Notes: generated from the sequence alone by a model not told the origin. Positions 36,782 through 45,478 are shown, counted from the first letter of the stretch. The stretch: DNA of 64,000 nt from Carboxylicivirga mesophila (GCF_018271975.1 NZ_JAGUCN010000012.1:62001-126000), one strand, 5' to 3'. Program-made: numbers and translations.

Positions 36782-37138
36782 ATGGCGACATCAATTAAAA
36801 TAAGAAAAATAGCCGAACTGCTGGATGCCCAAGTTGTTTGCGGTGTTGATCTTATTGAAAATGAAGTGAGGTATGCATTTGCCAGTGATTTAATGAGTGA
36901 TGTCTTGACCCTTGAGTCAGAACACCTGGTGCTGATTACCGGCTTAACCAATATGCAAACTGTAAGAACCGCTGAAATGGCGGATATTAACTGTATAGTG
37001 TTTGTGCGGGGCAAAAAGGTGACCCCTGAGATGATTGATGTGGCTAGTGAAAATAATACTGTTCTGATAGAATGTAAGTATTCGATGTTCAGAACAATTG
37101 GGATGTTGCACGATGCAGGTGTTTGTCCTGTGTATTGA
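36782..37138 (+). CDS. DRTGG-domain protein 1
   Basis: A 118-residue protein fitting the DRTGG domain (KIRKIAELLDAQVVCGVDL, then YAFASDLMSDVLTLE, then CIVFVRGKKVTPEMIDVASEN). The domain is found beside CBS and phosphotransacetylase domains and may bind a nucleotide or small ligand. It starts a second cluster 252 bases after the phosphatase gene and is followed 9 bases later by an anti-sigma-type ATPase. A second DRTGG protein is encoded at 39009. The pair is characteristic of hydrogenase regulatory clusters also seen in Clostridia, as far as I recall. Function unknown. Confidence 0.75.
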   Translation: MATSIKIRKIAELLDAQVVCGVDLIENEVRYAFASDLMSDVLTLESEHLVLITGLTNMQTVRTAEMADINCIVFVRGKKVTPEMIDVASENNTVLIECKYSMFRTIGMLHDAGVCPVY

Positions 37139-37147
37139 TAATTGAAT

Positions 37148-37564
37148 ATGAAGTTTAGCTACGAAGTTGAAGGAGGGAATTTTGCCAAGGCTGGTAATGC
37201 AGCCAGTAATGTCAAAAAAGTACTTAAACAGCTAAATGTTGATCCGAAAATAATAAAGCGCATTGTAGTAGCTCTATACGAAGGAGAAGTGAACGTTGTA
37301 GCTCATGCATACAAAGGAATGGTGTTAGTTGATATTGATCCCAGCCGAATACATATTCGTATTGAGGATGAAGGACCCGGGATACCAGATATTGATTTAG
37401 CTATGCAGGTGGGTTACTCAACTGCATCGGCCATGGTGCGCGAGATGGGATTTGGTGCAGGTATGGGCTTGCCTAATATGAAGAGAAATGCCGATGTAAT
37501 TGATATTAGCAGTAAGGTTGGTGAAGGAACAGTCGTTGAGCTTACAACTAAATTGACAAGTTAA
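37148..37564 (+). CDS. Anti-sigma-factor-like GHKL ATPase (RsbW/SpoIIAB type)
   Basis: A 138-residue single-domain ATPase. Bergerat-fold motifs are an N box ALYEGEVNVVAHAYKG (near residues 42-57), G1 IEDEGPGIPD and G2 GFGAGMGLPNMKRNAD, as in RsbW/SpoIIAB serine kinases that hold sigma factors. The TTG at 37142 is passed over for the ATG at 37148. Together with the SpoIIE phosphatase it gives both halves of a partner-switch module (kinase and phosphatase), but no sigma factor or STAS protein is encoded here. The next gene starts 6 bases downstream. Confidence 0.82.
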   Translation: MKFSYEVEGGNFAKAGNAASNVKKVLKQLNVDPKIIKRIVVALYEGEVNVVAHAYKGMVLVDIDPSRIHIRIEDEGPGIPDIDLAMQVGYSTASAMVREMGFGAGMGLPNMKRNADVIDISSKVGEGTVVELTTKLTS

Positions 37565-37570
37565 TTGAGA

Positions 37571-38959
37571 ATGGCTATGAGCGAGCAACAGTTTTATCAT
37601 GCATTAAAAGTGGATAAGGATTTATGCTTTGGATGTACCCATTGTATGAATGTATGTCCAACCGATGCCATTCGTATCCGCGATGGTATTGCCTCTATTC
37701 GGAAAAACTGGTGTGTTGACTGTGGCGAATGTATGAAATCATGTCCGGTAGATGCTTTCTACGTTGAACAGGATGATTTTGAGAAAATCTTCAATTTTAA
37801 ATACCGGGTGGCTGTTCTACCGTCGGTGTTTATAGGTCAGTTTTCTAAGCAAATTAAAGAGTGTGAAATCATTGATGTGCTCAAAGGCTTGGGATTTACT
37901 CATGTAGTGCCGGCTGAAGCTACTGTTGATGTCATCAATGAATCGATGCTGGATGAACTAAAGTCGGATAGAGACAAGCCAATGATAAGTGCTTTCTGTC
38001 CATCAATTGTTCGCCTCATTCAGGTGCGTTTTCCTGGGTTGGTGAACAATATAATACCCATAAAACCACCTATCGATACCACGGCCATGTATTATCGCGA
38101 ATTACTTCAGGAAGAAGGAAAAAGTGCCGATGAGATAGGGGTATTTTATGTGACACCCTGTGCTTCCAAAATAGCTACAGTAAAGAGTCCGGTTGGTGAT
38201 GACATGTCAAATGTTGATGGTGTTATCAACATGGACTTTCTGTATAACAAAGTGTACCACGTGCTGAAAACACGTAGTAACACCCAATTCTCATGTGAAG
38301 AAACAGTGCCTTACCTTTCTCCCAAAGGACTCAACTGGAGCCTAACTGATGGAGAGGCCAGCCAGATGACTGGCCGTTGCCTGGCGATAGATGAGATTCA
38401 TAATGTTATTTCTTTCTTAGAGAAAGTTGAAAATGATGAAATTATTAATGTAGACTTTCTTGAATTAAGAGCATGTGATCAGAGTTGTGCCGGTGGTGTT
38501 TTGTTAACCGAAAACAGATTTCTAACCGTTGAACGGCTCAAGAATAGGGCAGAACGCATCAATGCATCTGGCAAGTATGTGCAGAATATCTCCGATGCTC
38601 ACAGGCAATTGATTAAGAATAATAACTACGTTGGCAGGGTTGAACCACGCTCGATGATGGTGCTTGACGAAGACATGAGTATTGCATTAAAGAAGATGGA
38701 ACGTGTTCGTCGAATGATGTGCTATTTGCCTGGTATTGACTGTGGAGCATGCGGTGCTCCAAATTGTGAAAGTCTGGCTAAAGACATTGTGCGTAAAGAA
38801 GCTAATTTGTCGAATTGCGTCTTTCTGCAGCGCATGATGGAAAAGAGTAAGAAACTGGATCCTCAGCATTCAATTCGTATCATTGAGAAGACCTGGGGGA
38901 AGGATCGTTTAGATAAAGATTGTAAGAAAAAAGGTGCTAAGGATGAGGCTAATATGTAA
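37571..38959 (+). CDS. Second sensory [FeFe] hydrogenase-like protein (no PAS)
   Basis: A 462-residue protein with two N-terminal [4Fe-4S] motifs (CFGCTHCMNVC and CVDCGECMKSC, residues 19-58), an H-cluster-like domain (about 78-310) and a C-terminal CGACGAPNC four-Cys domain (Cys391, 394, 399, 416). H-cluster motifs are SAFCPSI (Phe142 in the proton-relay place, Cys143 kept), TPCASK (Cys197) and RACDQSC (Cys302, Cys306, the normal CxxxC spacing). It ends in a short lysine-rich tail instead of a PAS domain. Between an anti-sigma-type ATPase and a DRTGG gene, it is likely a sensor or scaffold rather than a catalyst. The start could also be the ATG at 37577. Confidence 0.82.
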   Translation: MAMSEQQFYHALKVDKDLCFGCTHCMNVCPTDAIRIRDGIASIRKNWCVDCGECMKSCPVDAFYVEQDDFEKIFNFKYRVAVLPSVFIGQFSKQIKECEIIDVLKGLGFTHVVPAEATVDVINESMLDELKSDRDKPMISAFCPSIVRLIQVRFPGLVNNIIPIKPPIDTTAMYYRELLQEEGKSADEIGVFYVTPCASKIATVKSPVGDDMSNVDGVINMDFLYNKVYHVLKTRSNTQFSCEETVPYLSPKGLNWSLTDGEASQMTGRCLAIDEIHNVISFLEKVENDEIINVDFLELRACDQSCAGGVLLTENRFLTVERLKNRAERINASGKYVQNISDAHRQLIKNNNYVGRVEPRSMMVLDEDMSIALKKMERVRRMMCYLPGIDCGACGAPNCESLAKDIVRKEANLSNCVFLQRMMEKSKKLDPQHSIRIIEKTWGKDRLDKDCKKKGAKDEANM

Positions 38960-39008
38960 CTATTGAGAAACGCAAGTCTATGTCTGAGGCATTAAAATAT
39001 ATATAAAG

Positions 39009-39344
39009 ATGAAGGTTGCTGATATCATTGAAAAACTGGATCTCAAAGTAATTGGAGGCGAAGAAGGCCTTCAGAATGAAATAACAGGTGGTTATACATC
39101 TGACTTATTGAGTGATGTAATGGGAAATGTGGATGAGGGTGATGTGTGGATAACTCTGCAGACTCACCGTAATGTAATGGCGGTTGCATCACTTAAAGAG
39201 GTAGCGGCTGTAATTATCGTTAAAGGATTGGAGGCGGATGAGAACACCATTAATCAGAGTAATGATGAAGGGATACCTTTGTTAAGCACCGAAATGGAGA
39301 CGTTTGAGTTATCCGGTAAATTGTATCAAATGCTCAATGAATAG
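39009..39344 (+). CDS. DRTGG-domain protein 2
   Basis: A 111-residue paralogue of the protein encoded at 36782, with the same order of blocks: MKVADIIEKLDLKVIGGEEG, GGYTSDLLSDVMGN and AAVIIVKGLEADENTINQSNDEGIPLL. The shared SDLxSDVxxx motif in both copies is probably the ligand or partner contact. It is encoded between the second sensory hydrogenase and a PHP protein, with the downstream start touching its stop. Function unknown. Confidence 0.75.
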   Translation: MKVADIIEKLDLKVIGGEEGLQNEITGGYTSDLLSDVMGNVDEGDVWITLQTHRNVMAVASLKEVAAVIIVKGLEADENTINQSNDEGIPLLSTEMETFELSGKLYQMLNE

Positions 39345-39346
39345 TG

Positions 39347-40090
39347 ATGAGACGCTTTAAGGCCGATTTGCACATGCACACCGTCTTATCTCCATGTGGA
39401 AGTTTAGAGATGAGTCCGGTTGTCATTGTTGATAAAGCCTTAGAGCGAGGAATCGATATAATTGGAATAACTGACCATAACAGCACCAGGCAATGCGCCG
39501 AAGTGTATAAGGTTGGACAGCAAAAGGGAGTAACAGTGTTTTGCGGAGCTGAGGTCACTACCAAAGAAGAAGTACACTGTTTAACGTTCTTTGAAAATTT
39601 TGAAAAACTTGACGCTTTTCAGGCGTATCTGGATAAGCATCTGCCTGAAATACCCAATGATCCGGAAAGGTTTGGCCATCAGGTGTGGGTAGATGCCGAT
39701 GAAGAAATACTTGGACAGGAAGAGCGGTTGTTGATTAGTGCCATTGACCAGTCTATTGATGAGGTGGAATCTAAAGTGAGAGAGCTGGATGGTTTGTTTA
39801 TACCTGCACACATCTTCAGACCAAGTTTTAGTGTATACAGCCAGTTGGGATTTATGCCATTTGATATAAAACCCGACGCCATTGGAATAAGCTCGCGATA
39901 CAATGTGGAGGAACAGCTTAATAAGCATACCGAACTTAAACAATTTACTGTGTTGCGCTCATCCGATGCTCATTTTCCGGAGCAGATAGGCATACACTAT
40001 ACCGTTGTAGAAATGGAAGAGCCCAGTTTCGAGGAGTTTCGAAAGGCATTGCACAATGTTGAAGGAAGAAGAGTAATTGAATTGAGGTAA
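39347..40090 (+). CDS. PHP-family phosphoesterase
   Basis: A 247-residue PHP-domain protein with the metal-binding motifs ADLHMHTVLSPCG (residues 6-18), GITDHNS (near 41), an internal PAHIFRPSFS and a C-terminal SSDAHFPEQIG. PHP enzymes hydrolyse phosphomonoesters or nucleotide derivatives. PHP genes next to DRTGG and ATPase genes are a repeated feature of [FeFe] hydrogenase loci in fermenters; the substrate is unknown. The ATG at 39347 is used; the GTG at 39344 overlaps the preceding stop. The stop codon overlaps the next start by one base, so the genes are tightly coupled. Confidence 0.82.
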   Translation: MRRFKADLHMHTVLSPCGSLEMSPVVIVDKALERGIDIIGITDHNSTRQCAEVYKVGQQKGVTVFCGAEVTTKEEVHCLTFFENFEKLDAFQAYLDKHLPEIPNDPERFGHQVWVDADEEILGQEERLLISAIDQSIDEVESKVRELDGLFIPAHIFRPSFSVYSQLGFMPFDIKPDAIGISSRYNVEEQLNKHTELKQFTVLRSSDAHFPEQIGIHYTVVEMEEPSFEEFRKALHNVEGRRVIELR

Positions 40091-40635
40091 TGAAGGATTT
40101 ATCAATGCATATTATGGATATTGTCCAGAACTCTGTAAGAGCCAAAGCTGAAAATGTAACACTATTCATTGTGATGGATGAATACTGGTTGACCATAACG
40201 GTGCAGGATGATGGGACAGGTATGGATGAGGTTACGCTGCAAAAAGTACGCGATCCTTTTTATACATCACGCACTACTCGTAAAGTGGGGATGGGTATTC
40301 CACTTATACAGCAAAATGCAGAGCTAACCGGTGGACATGTGGAAATAGAATCGACGCTTGGCGTTGGTACGACTTTAACCGCGCAGTTTGGAAGAAAACA
40401 CATTGACAGGCCGCCAATGGGTGACATTGCATCCACAGCAGCCATGATGATGACAGGTAATGATGGTGTTAATCTGCAATTTGAAGTTCAATGTGGAGAT
40501 GAACAGTTTGCAATAAGCACCAATGAGGTAAAAGAAGTATTAGGAGATGTAGACATTCGCCTGCCGAAAGTAACAAGTTTTTTGAAGGAAATGATTGAGG
40601 AAAATTTAAGGGAATTAAATATAGAATTTGATTAA
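40090..40635 (+). CDS. Histidine-kinase-like GHKL ATPase without kinase domain
   Basis: A 181-residue protein: an ATPase domain (1 to about 98) with N box HIMDIVQNSVRAKA, G1 VQDDGTGMDE and G2 TRKVGMGIPLIQQNAELTGG, followed by about 80 residues ending in EMIEENLRELNIEFD. It resembles the ATP-binding part of histidine kinases (DPFYTSR block) more than RsbW. No phosphoacceptor His domain is present. It is the last gene of the regulatory run before the second enzyme set. It may bind rather than phosphorylate its partner. Confidence 0.8.
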   Translation: MKDLSMHIMDIVQNSVRAKAENVTLFIVMDEYWLTITVQDDGTGMDEVTLQKVRDPFYTSRTTRKVGMGIPLIQQNAELTGGHVEIESTLGVGTTLTAQFGRKHIDRPPMGDIASTAAMMMTGNDGVNLQFEVQCGDEQFAISTNEVKEVLGDVDIRLPKVTSFLKEMIEENLRELNIEFD

Positions 40636-40637
40636 AA

Positions 40638-40654
40638 GCCTGATTAAATCGGGC
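40638..40654 (+). promoter_or_regulatory. Small hairpin between regulatory genes and the second hydrogenase set
   Basis: GCCTGAT/ATCGGGC 7-base stem (one G-T pair) with a 3-base loop, directly after the ATPase stop. No T run, so probably an mRNA processing or stability element. Confidence 0.4.
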
Positions 40655-40699
40655 AACCAGACAAACAAAAGAATGTGTAATTAATAATAACCAATCGCT

Positions 40700-41107
40700 A
40701 TGTCAAAAGTTAAATCTCTTGCTGATTTGCGCAAAATGCGCGATGAACTGCAAACAAAAGTGAGTTTGCGCGAGAAAAGCGACCATCCTGATAAACTGGT
40801 TCAGGTGAAAGTGTCGATGGCTACCTGTGGAATTGCCTCAGGAGCTAAGGAAGTGATGAACCATATGATTGAAGAAATGGATCGTCAGGCTATAGATGCC
40901 ATAGTTACTCAAACCGGATGTATGGGTTACTGCTATGCAGAACCAACTATCGAAGTCACGCTGCCCAATAGTGCACCAGTGGTTTTTGGTCATGTGGATA
41001 ATAAAAAGGCCAATGAAATCATTGAGAAGTACATTATTAGAGGTGAACTGGTGGATGGCATCATCCCGGTAAATTACGAAACAGTAAAAGAGAATAAAAA
41101 CGAATAG
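40700..41107 (+). CDS. [2Fe-2S] ferredoxin-domain protein of the hydrogenase operon
   Basis: A 135-residue protein with an N-terminal basic helix and a thioredoxin-like [2Fe-2S] domain. Cluster Cys candidates are in MATCGIASGAK (near residue 47) and TGCMGYC (near 78-82). The motif TGCMGYCYAEPTIEV is typical of the small (2Fe-2S) protein found next to NuoF-type hydrogenase subunits in Clostridia and Bacteroidota. hydB2 starts 11 bases downstream. It probably helps electron flow to or from HydB2 or the sensors; its exact role is unknown. Confidence 0.8.
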   Translation: MSKVKSLADLRKMRDELQTKVSLREKSDHPDKLVQVKVSMATCGIASGAKEVMNHMIEEMDRQAIDAIVTQTGCMGYCYAEPTIEVTLPNSAPVVFGHVDNKKANEIIEKYIIRGELVDGIIPVNYETVKENKNE

Positions 41108-41118
41108 TTTTTTGCACT

Positions 41119-42912
41119 ATGGCTAAATATAAGAATCATATCCTTGTATGTGGCGGAACTGGCTGCCGTGCATCACAGGGTGAAGAAATTGTACAAAATC
41201 TTGGGAAAGTAATTGAGGAGAATAGCCTTGAGAATGAAGTACAAGTAGTGAGAACCGGTTGCTTCGGTTTTTGTGAGAAAGGTCCTGTTGTTAAAATGGT
41301 ACCCGACAATACTTTTTACGTGCAGGTAACACCTGAAGATGCCACTGAAATTGTATCAGAGCATTTAGTAAAAGGACGTAAAGTAGAACGTTTACTTTAT
41401 ACCGATCCAGAGACACAGGAACGTGTTTCGGAATCGAAAGATATGGGCTTCTACAAAAAACAGATACGTATTGCCTTGCGTAATTGTGGTTTTATCAACC
41501 CTGAAAATATTGATGAGTACATTGCTCGTGATGGATATGCTGCTTTAGGTAAAGTGTTAACTGAACTGACACCTGAAGAAGCTATTAAAGTGATTATTGA
41601 CTCTGGTCTTCGCGGTCGCGGTGGTGGTGGTTTCCCAACAGGATTAAAGTGGGACATCACACGTAAAGTGGAAGCTGAGCAAAAATATGTGGTGTGTAAT
41701 GCCGATGAAGGTGACCCGGGGGCTTTTATGGATCGTTCTATTCTTGAAGGAGATCCACATGCAGTATTGGAGGCGATGGCTATTAACGGGTATTGTACCG
41801 GTGCTACTAAAGGATTGATTTACATCCGTGCCGAGTATCCATTGGCTATTTCACGCTTAAAGATTGCCATTAATCAAGCCCGAGAGTATGGTTTGTTAGG
41901 TGAAGATATTTTTGGTACAGGCTTTAGTTTTGATGTTGAATTACGCTATGGTGCAGGTGCTTTCGTTTGTGGAGAAGAAACATCATTGATTCACTCCATG
42001 GAAGGATTGCGTGGTGAGCCAACCGTGAAACCGCCATTCCCCTCAGAGAGTGGTTACAAGGGTATGCCAACCAACGTAAATAACGTTGAAACTTATGCTA
42101 ATATACCGGTTATTATCCTCGAAGGGGCCGAGTGGTTCAGCAGTATCGGTACCGAAAAGAGTAAAGGAACCAAGGTATTTGCCCTGGCTGGTAAAGTAAA
42201 TAATGTTGGACTTATTGAAGTGCCAATGGGTACCACACTTCGCGAAGTAATTTTCGATATTGGTGGTGGTATTAAAGATGGTAAAAAGTTTAAAGCTGTT
42301 CAGACCGGTGGCCCATCAGGTGGCTGCTTAACTGAAAAGCATCTGGATATTCCTATCGATTACGATAACCTGTTAGCTTGTGGCTCAATGATGGGCTCAG
42401 GTGGTATGATTGTAATGGATGAGGACGATTGTATGGTTTCTGTAGCCAAATTCTATTTAGATTTTACAGTTGAAGAATCGTGTGGTAAGTGTGCGCCTTG
42501 TCGTATTGGTAACAAGCGCTTATACGAAATGCTTGATAAGTTGACTGAAGGCAAAGGAACAGAAGAAGACCTTACTTTATTACGTAACCTGAGTAATGTA
42601 ATTAAGGATACTTCTCTTTGTGGATTAGGTCAAACATCGCCTAACCCGGTTCTGTCAACCATGGAAAACTTTGCTGATGAGTATGAAGCACACGTTCGTG
42701 ACGGGAAATGTCCGGCAGGTCAGTGTAAGTCGCTGATGCAGTATGTGATTGAGGCCGAAAAATGTATCGGTTGTACACTATGTTCGCGCGTTTGTCCGGT
42801 TGATGCGATTACCGGAGATAAGAAAGAACCTCATTTAATCAGTCAGGAGACTTGTATTAAGTGTGGTGCTTGTTATGAAAAATGTAAGTTTGGTGCAATC
42901 AGCATTCAGTAA
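41119..42912 (+). CDS. hydB: NADH-binding hydrogenase subunit HydB2 (full length)
   Basis: A 597-residue HydB of the trimeric electron-bifurcating or NAD-linked hydrogenase. It has an N-terminal thioredoxin-like [2Fe-2S] domain (about 1-95, CGGTGC and CFGFC), then a NuoF core (GRGGGGFPTGLKW, CNADEGDPGAFMDRS, GAFVCGEETSLIHSMEG) with [4Fe-4S] ligands SCGKCAPCRIG, and a C-terminal two-[4Fe-4S] domain (CIGCTLCSRVCP and CIKCGACYEKC). This is the layout of the HydB that confurcates NADH and ferredoxin electrons to H2 in Thermotoga and acetogens. It differs from HydB1 by keeping both extra domains. Confidence 0.93.
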   Translation: MAKYKNHILVCGGTGCRASQGEEIVQNLGKVIEENSLENEVQVVRTGCFGFCEKGPVVKMVPDNTFYVQVTPEDATEIVSEHLVKGRKVERLLYTDPETQERVSESKDMGFYKKQIRIALRNCGFINPENIDEYIARDGYAALGKVLTELTPEEAIKVIIDSGLRGRGGGGFPTGLKWDITRKVEAEQKYVVCNADEGDPGAFMDRSILEGDPHAVLEAMAINGYCTGATKGLIYIRAEYPLAISRLKIAINQAREYGLLGEDIFGTGFSFDVELRYGAGAFVCGEETSLIHSMEGLRGEPTVKPPFPSESGYKGMPTNVNNVETYANIPVIILEGAEWFSSIGTEKSKGTKVFALAGKVNNVGLIEVPMGTTLREVIFDIGGGIKDGKKFKAVQTGGPSGGCLTEKHLDIPIDYDNLLACGSMMGSGGMIVMDEDDCMVSVAKFYLDFTVEESCGKCAPCRIGNKRLYEMLDKLTEGKGTEEDLTLLRNLSNVIKDTSLCGLGQTSPNPVLSTMENFADEYEAHVRDGKCPAGQCKSLMQYVIEAEKCIGCTLCSRVCPVDAITGDKKEPHLISQETCIKCGACYEKCKFGAISIQ

Positions 42913-42946
42913 CCAGGCTAATTTTTGAACAGTAAAAGATAGAAGA

Positions 42947-44713
42947 ATGGAAATCGTTCAATTAAGCATAGATAATAAAAAGGTAGTTGTTGAGAAAGGC
43001 ACTACCATCTTAGAGGCAGCGAAAAACATCGGGGTGGATATTCCCACTTTATGTCATATGAAGCTGCACGATATGAACATTGAGAATAAGCCAGGCGGAT
43101 GTCGTGTTTGCGTGGTGGAGGTGGAAGGTCGTCGTAACCTGGCGCCTGCTTGTAAAACAGAGTGTACCGAAGGTATGGACATTCAAACGCACTCCGTTCG
43201 TGTGGTCAATGCCCGTCGTACAGTGATGGAACTGATCTTATCGGATCACCCGTTTGATTGCTTGGTGTGTGCTAAATCAGGTGACTGCGAATTACAGACA
43301 ATGGCACAGAACCTAGGTATTCGCGAAGTGCGTTACCAGGGTGAGAAAAACTCCTATAAGAGTGATGAATCACCTGCTATTGTGCGCGAAATGGAGAAAT
43401 GTATCATGTGCCGCCGTTGTGAAACCGCTTGTAACGAGGTACAGACAGTAGGTGTGCTTTCGGCTGTAAACCGTGGTTTTGAGTCGGTAGTTGCTCCAGC
43501 TTTTGAAATGGATTTGGATCACTCGGCCTGTACTTTCTGTGGGCAGTGTGTGGCTGTTTGTCCAACAGGTGCTTTAACAGAGCGTGATAGTTCAGCTAAA
43601 GTGATGGATGCCATTGTTGATCCTAAGAAAACAGTGATTGTTCAGACGGCTCCGGCTGTTCGTGCTGCGTTAGGCGAGGAGTTTGGCATGGAAGCAGGTA
43701 CTTTGGTGACCGGTAAAATGGTTTCAGCTCTACGCAAATTAGGTTTCGACCATGTATTTGATACTGACTTTGCAGCTGACTTAACCATTATGGAAGAAGG
43801 TACCGAGTTGTTAGGTCGTTTAGGTAAGCATTTAGCTGGTGACAAGGATGTGAAGTTACCTATTTTAACTTCTTGTTGTCCGGGTTGGGTGAATTTCTTC
43901 GAGCATCAGTTCCCTGATATGATAGATATTCCATCGACAGCTAAGTCGCCTCAGCAAATGTTTGGAGCCATTGCTAAAACATATTTCGCTGATCAGCTGA
44001 AGCAGAAGCGCGAAGATGTAGTGGTCGTTTCAGTGATGCCTTGCTTGGCTAAAAAATATGAGTGTGCACGCGATGAATTTAAAGTAGATGGTGATCCAGA
44101 CGTGAACTTATCAATTTCTACTCGTGAGTTAGCTCAGATGATTCGTAATGCCAACTTAAACTTCGAAGCACTGGAAGAAGATGATTTTGACCAGCCATTA
44201 GGCGAGTCAACAGGTGCTGCTGTTATCTTCGGTACTACAGGTGGTGTAATCGAAGCAGCTGTTCGTACGGCTTATGAGGTGCATACCAAAAAGCCACTTC
44301 CAAAACTTGACTTTGAAGAGTTGAGAGGTTTCGAAGGTATTCGTTCGGCAACCATTGATTTTGATGGTCTTCCGATTAATATTGGTATTGCCCATGGATT
44401 AGGAAATGCCCGTAAATTATTAGAAGATATCCGAGCTGGTAAATCACAGTTCCATGCCATCGAAATTATGGCATGTCCTGGTGGTTGTATCGGTGGTGGT
44501 GGTCAGCCATATCACCACGGTGATGTAGAGGTGTTGAAGAAGCGTCAGCGTGCTATTTATGAGGAGGATAAAGGTAAAGTGCTACGTAAATCGCATGAAA
44601 ATCCATTTGTTCAGAAACTGTATAGCGAATTTCTGGGTGAGCCATGTGGACATAAATCGCATGAGTTGCTTCATACGCACTATTACGATAAGAAAAAGAA
44701 GATTGAAATCTAA
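42947..44713 (+). CDS. hydA: [FeFe] hydrogenase catalytic subunit HydA2
   Basis: A 588-residue group A hydrogenase with an N-terminal [2Fe-2S] domain, the His-ligated cluster (HPFDCLVCAKSGDC), CIMCRRCETAC and CTFCGQCVAVC clusters, and a canonical H-cluster domain: TSCCPGW (Cys310 proton relay, Cys311 ligand), MPCLAKKYE and MACPGGCIGGGGQP. The C-terminal KSHENPFVQKLYSEFLGEP is intact. All catalytic residues are present, so this is the best candidate for the main H2-producing or H2-oxidising enzyme. It is encoded between hydB2 and hydC2, and an unusual tandem repeat separates it from hydC2. Confidence 0.95.
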   Translation: MEIVQLSIDNKKVVVEKGTTILEAAKNIGVDIPTLCHMKLHDMNIENKPGGCRVCVVEVEGRRNLAPACKTECTEGMDIQTHSVRVVNARRTVMELILSDHPFDCLVCAKSGDCELQTMAQNLGIREVRYQGEKNSYKSDESPAIVREMEKCIMCRRCETACNEVQTVGVLSAVNRGFESVVAPAFEMDLDHSACTFCGQCVAVCPTGALTERDSSAKVMDAIVDPKKTVIVQTAPAVRAALGEEFGMEAGTLVTGKMVSALRKLGFDHVFDTDFAADLTIMEEGTELLGRLGKHLAGDKDVKLPILTSCCPGWVNFFEHQFPDMIDIPSTAKSPQQMFGAIAKTYFADQLKQKREDVVVVSVMPCLAKKYECARDEFKVDGDPDVNLSISTRELAQMIRNANLNFEALEEDDFDQPLGESTGAAVIFGTTGGVIEAAVRTAYEVHTKKPLPKLDFEELRGFEGIRSATIDFDGLPINIGIAHGLGNARKLLEDIRAGKSQFHAIEIMACPGGCIGGGGQPYHHGDVEVLKKRQRAIYEEDKGKVLRKSHENPFVQKLYSEFLGEPCGHKSHELLHTHYYDKKKKIEI

Positions 44714-44715
44714 TT

Positions 44716-44771
44716 AGTATCAAGGTTATAGTATCAAGATGCAAGTCAGTCTTGATACTTGATACTTGTAT
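44716..44771. repeat. Tandem and inverted 7-base repeat between hydA2 and hydC2
   Basis: Two copies of AGTATCAAG (44716-44724, 44730-44738) face an array CTTGATA-CTTGATA-CTTGTAT (44751, 44758, 44765). The second left copy and the first right copy form a 10-base stem AGTATCAAGA/TCTTGATACT with a 10-base loop. The period of 7 and the mirror arrangement look like an intergenic repeat element. It may fold in the hydBAC2 message. Confidence 0.75.
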
Positions 44772-44795
44772 CTTTTATCTTAAAAGGAAATTAAA

Positions 44796-45272
44796 ATGGC
44801 AGATATAAAATTACCCGCCGGTAAGGTGGAAGAATTAAAAGAAGTTTGCAAAAAACTCGGTAACGAAGGAGGCGAGTTAATTAATGCACTTCATGCAGCT
44901 CAGGAATTGTTTGGCTATTTACCAGCTGAAGTTCAGGAGTTGGTCGCAAATGAAATGAATGTGTCTGTTGCACACGTTTATGGTGTCGTAACGTTCTACT
45001 CATTCTTCTCGATGATTCCAAAAGGAGAGCATCCTATCTCAATTTGTATGGGAACGGCCTGCTACGTGCGTGGAGCTGAGAAGGTGTTGGACGAGTTTAA
45101 GCGTCATCTGGATGTAAAAGTTGGTGAAACCACACCTGATGGTAAATTCTCTATCAGCTGCTTACGTTGTGTTGGAGCTTGCGGCTTGGCACCTGTAGTA
45201 ACAGTTGGCGATAAAGTATATGGTCGTGTGGCTGCTGAAGATGTAAAAGGTATTTTAGAAGAATACAAATAA
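44796..45272 (+). CDS. hydC: NADH-dependent [FeFe] hydrogenase subunit HydC2 (NuoE-like)
   Basis: A 158-residue NuoE-family [2Fe-2S] protein with VYGVVTFYSFFS (near residues 62-73) and cluster ligands CMGTAC (83-88) and CVGAC (near 124-128, after a preceding Cys in CLRC). It completes the HydABC2 trimer. Unlike HydC1 it is encoded last in its set, and a strong terminator follows. Confidence 0.92.
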   Translation: MADIKLPAGKVEELKEVCKKLGNEGGELINALHAAQELFGYLPAEVQELVANEMNVSVAHVYGVVTFYSFFSMIPKGEHPISICMGTACYVRGAEKVLDEFKRHLDVKVGETTPDGKFSISCLRCVGACGLAPVVTVGDKVYGRVAAEDVKGILEEYK

Positions 45273-45292
45273 TATACATGCTTTAAAAATGG

Positions 45293-45321
45293 AACCGCCT
45301 CACTTTATGGGGCGGTTTTTT
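45293..45321 (+). terminator. Terminator of the second hydrogenase operon
   Basis: 9-base stem AACCGCCTC/GGGGCGGTT (one G-T pair), 7-base loop, and T tract to 45321. Confidence 0.88.
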
Positions 45322-45478
45322 GTTATTTATATTGTAATTAAATGCCTCGCCGTAAAGATATATCAGCGGCAAGGTTAGGCCTAAGCTTATGATTTAAAGT
45401 TTAAAATTAGGGTGGAAGGTCTAATTATAAGTATAATGTAAATAGTGTTTTTTAACAGCTAATAATTCTGGTAATATA

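Noticed and set aside
44716-44771. CRISPR-like array
   Set aside because: Repeat units are 7-9 bases without unique spacers, and no cas genes are present.
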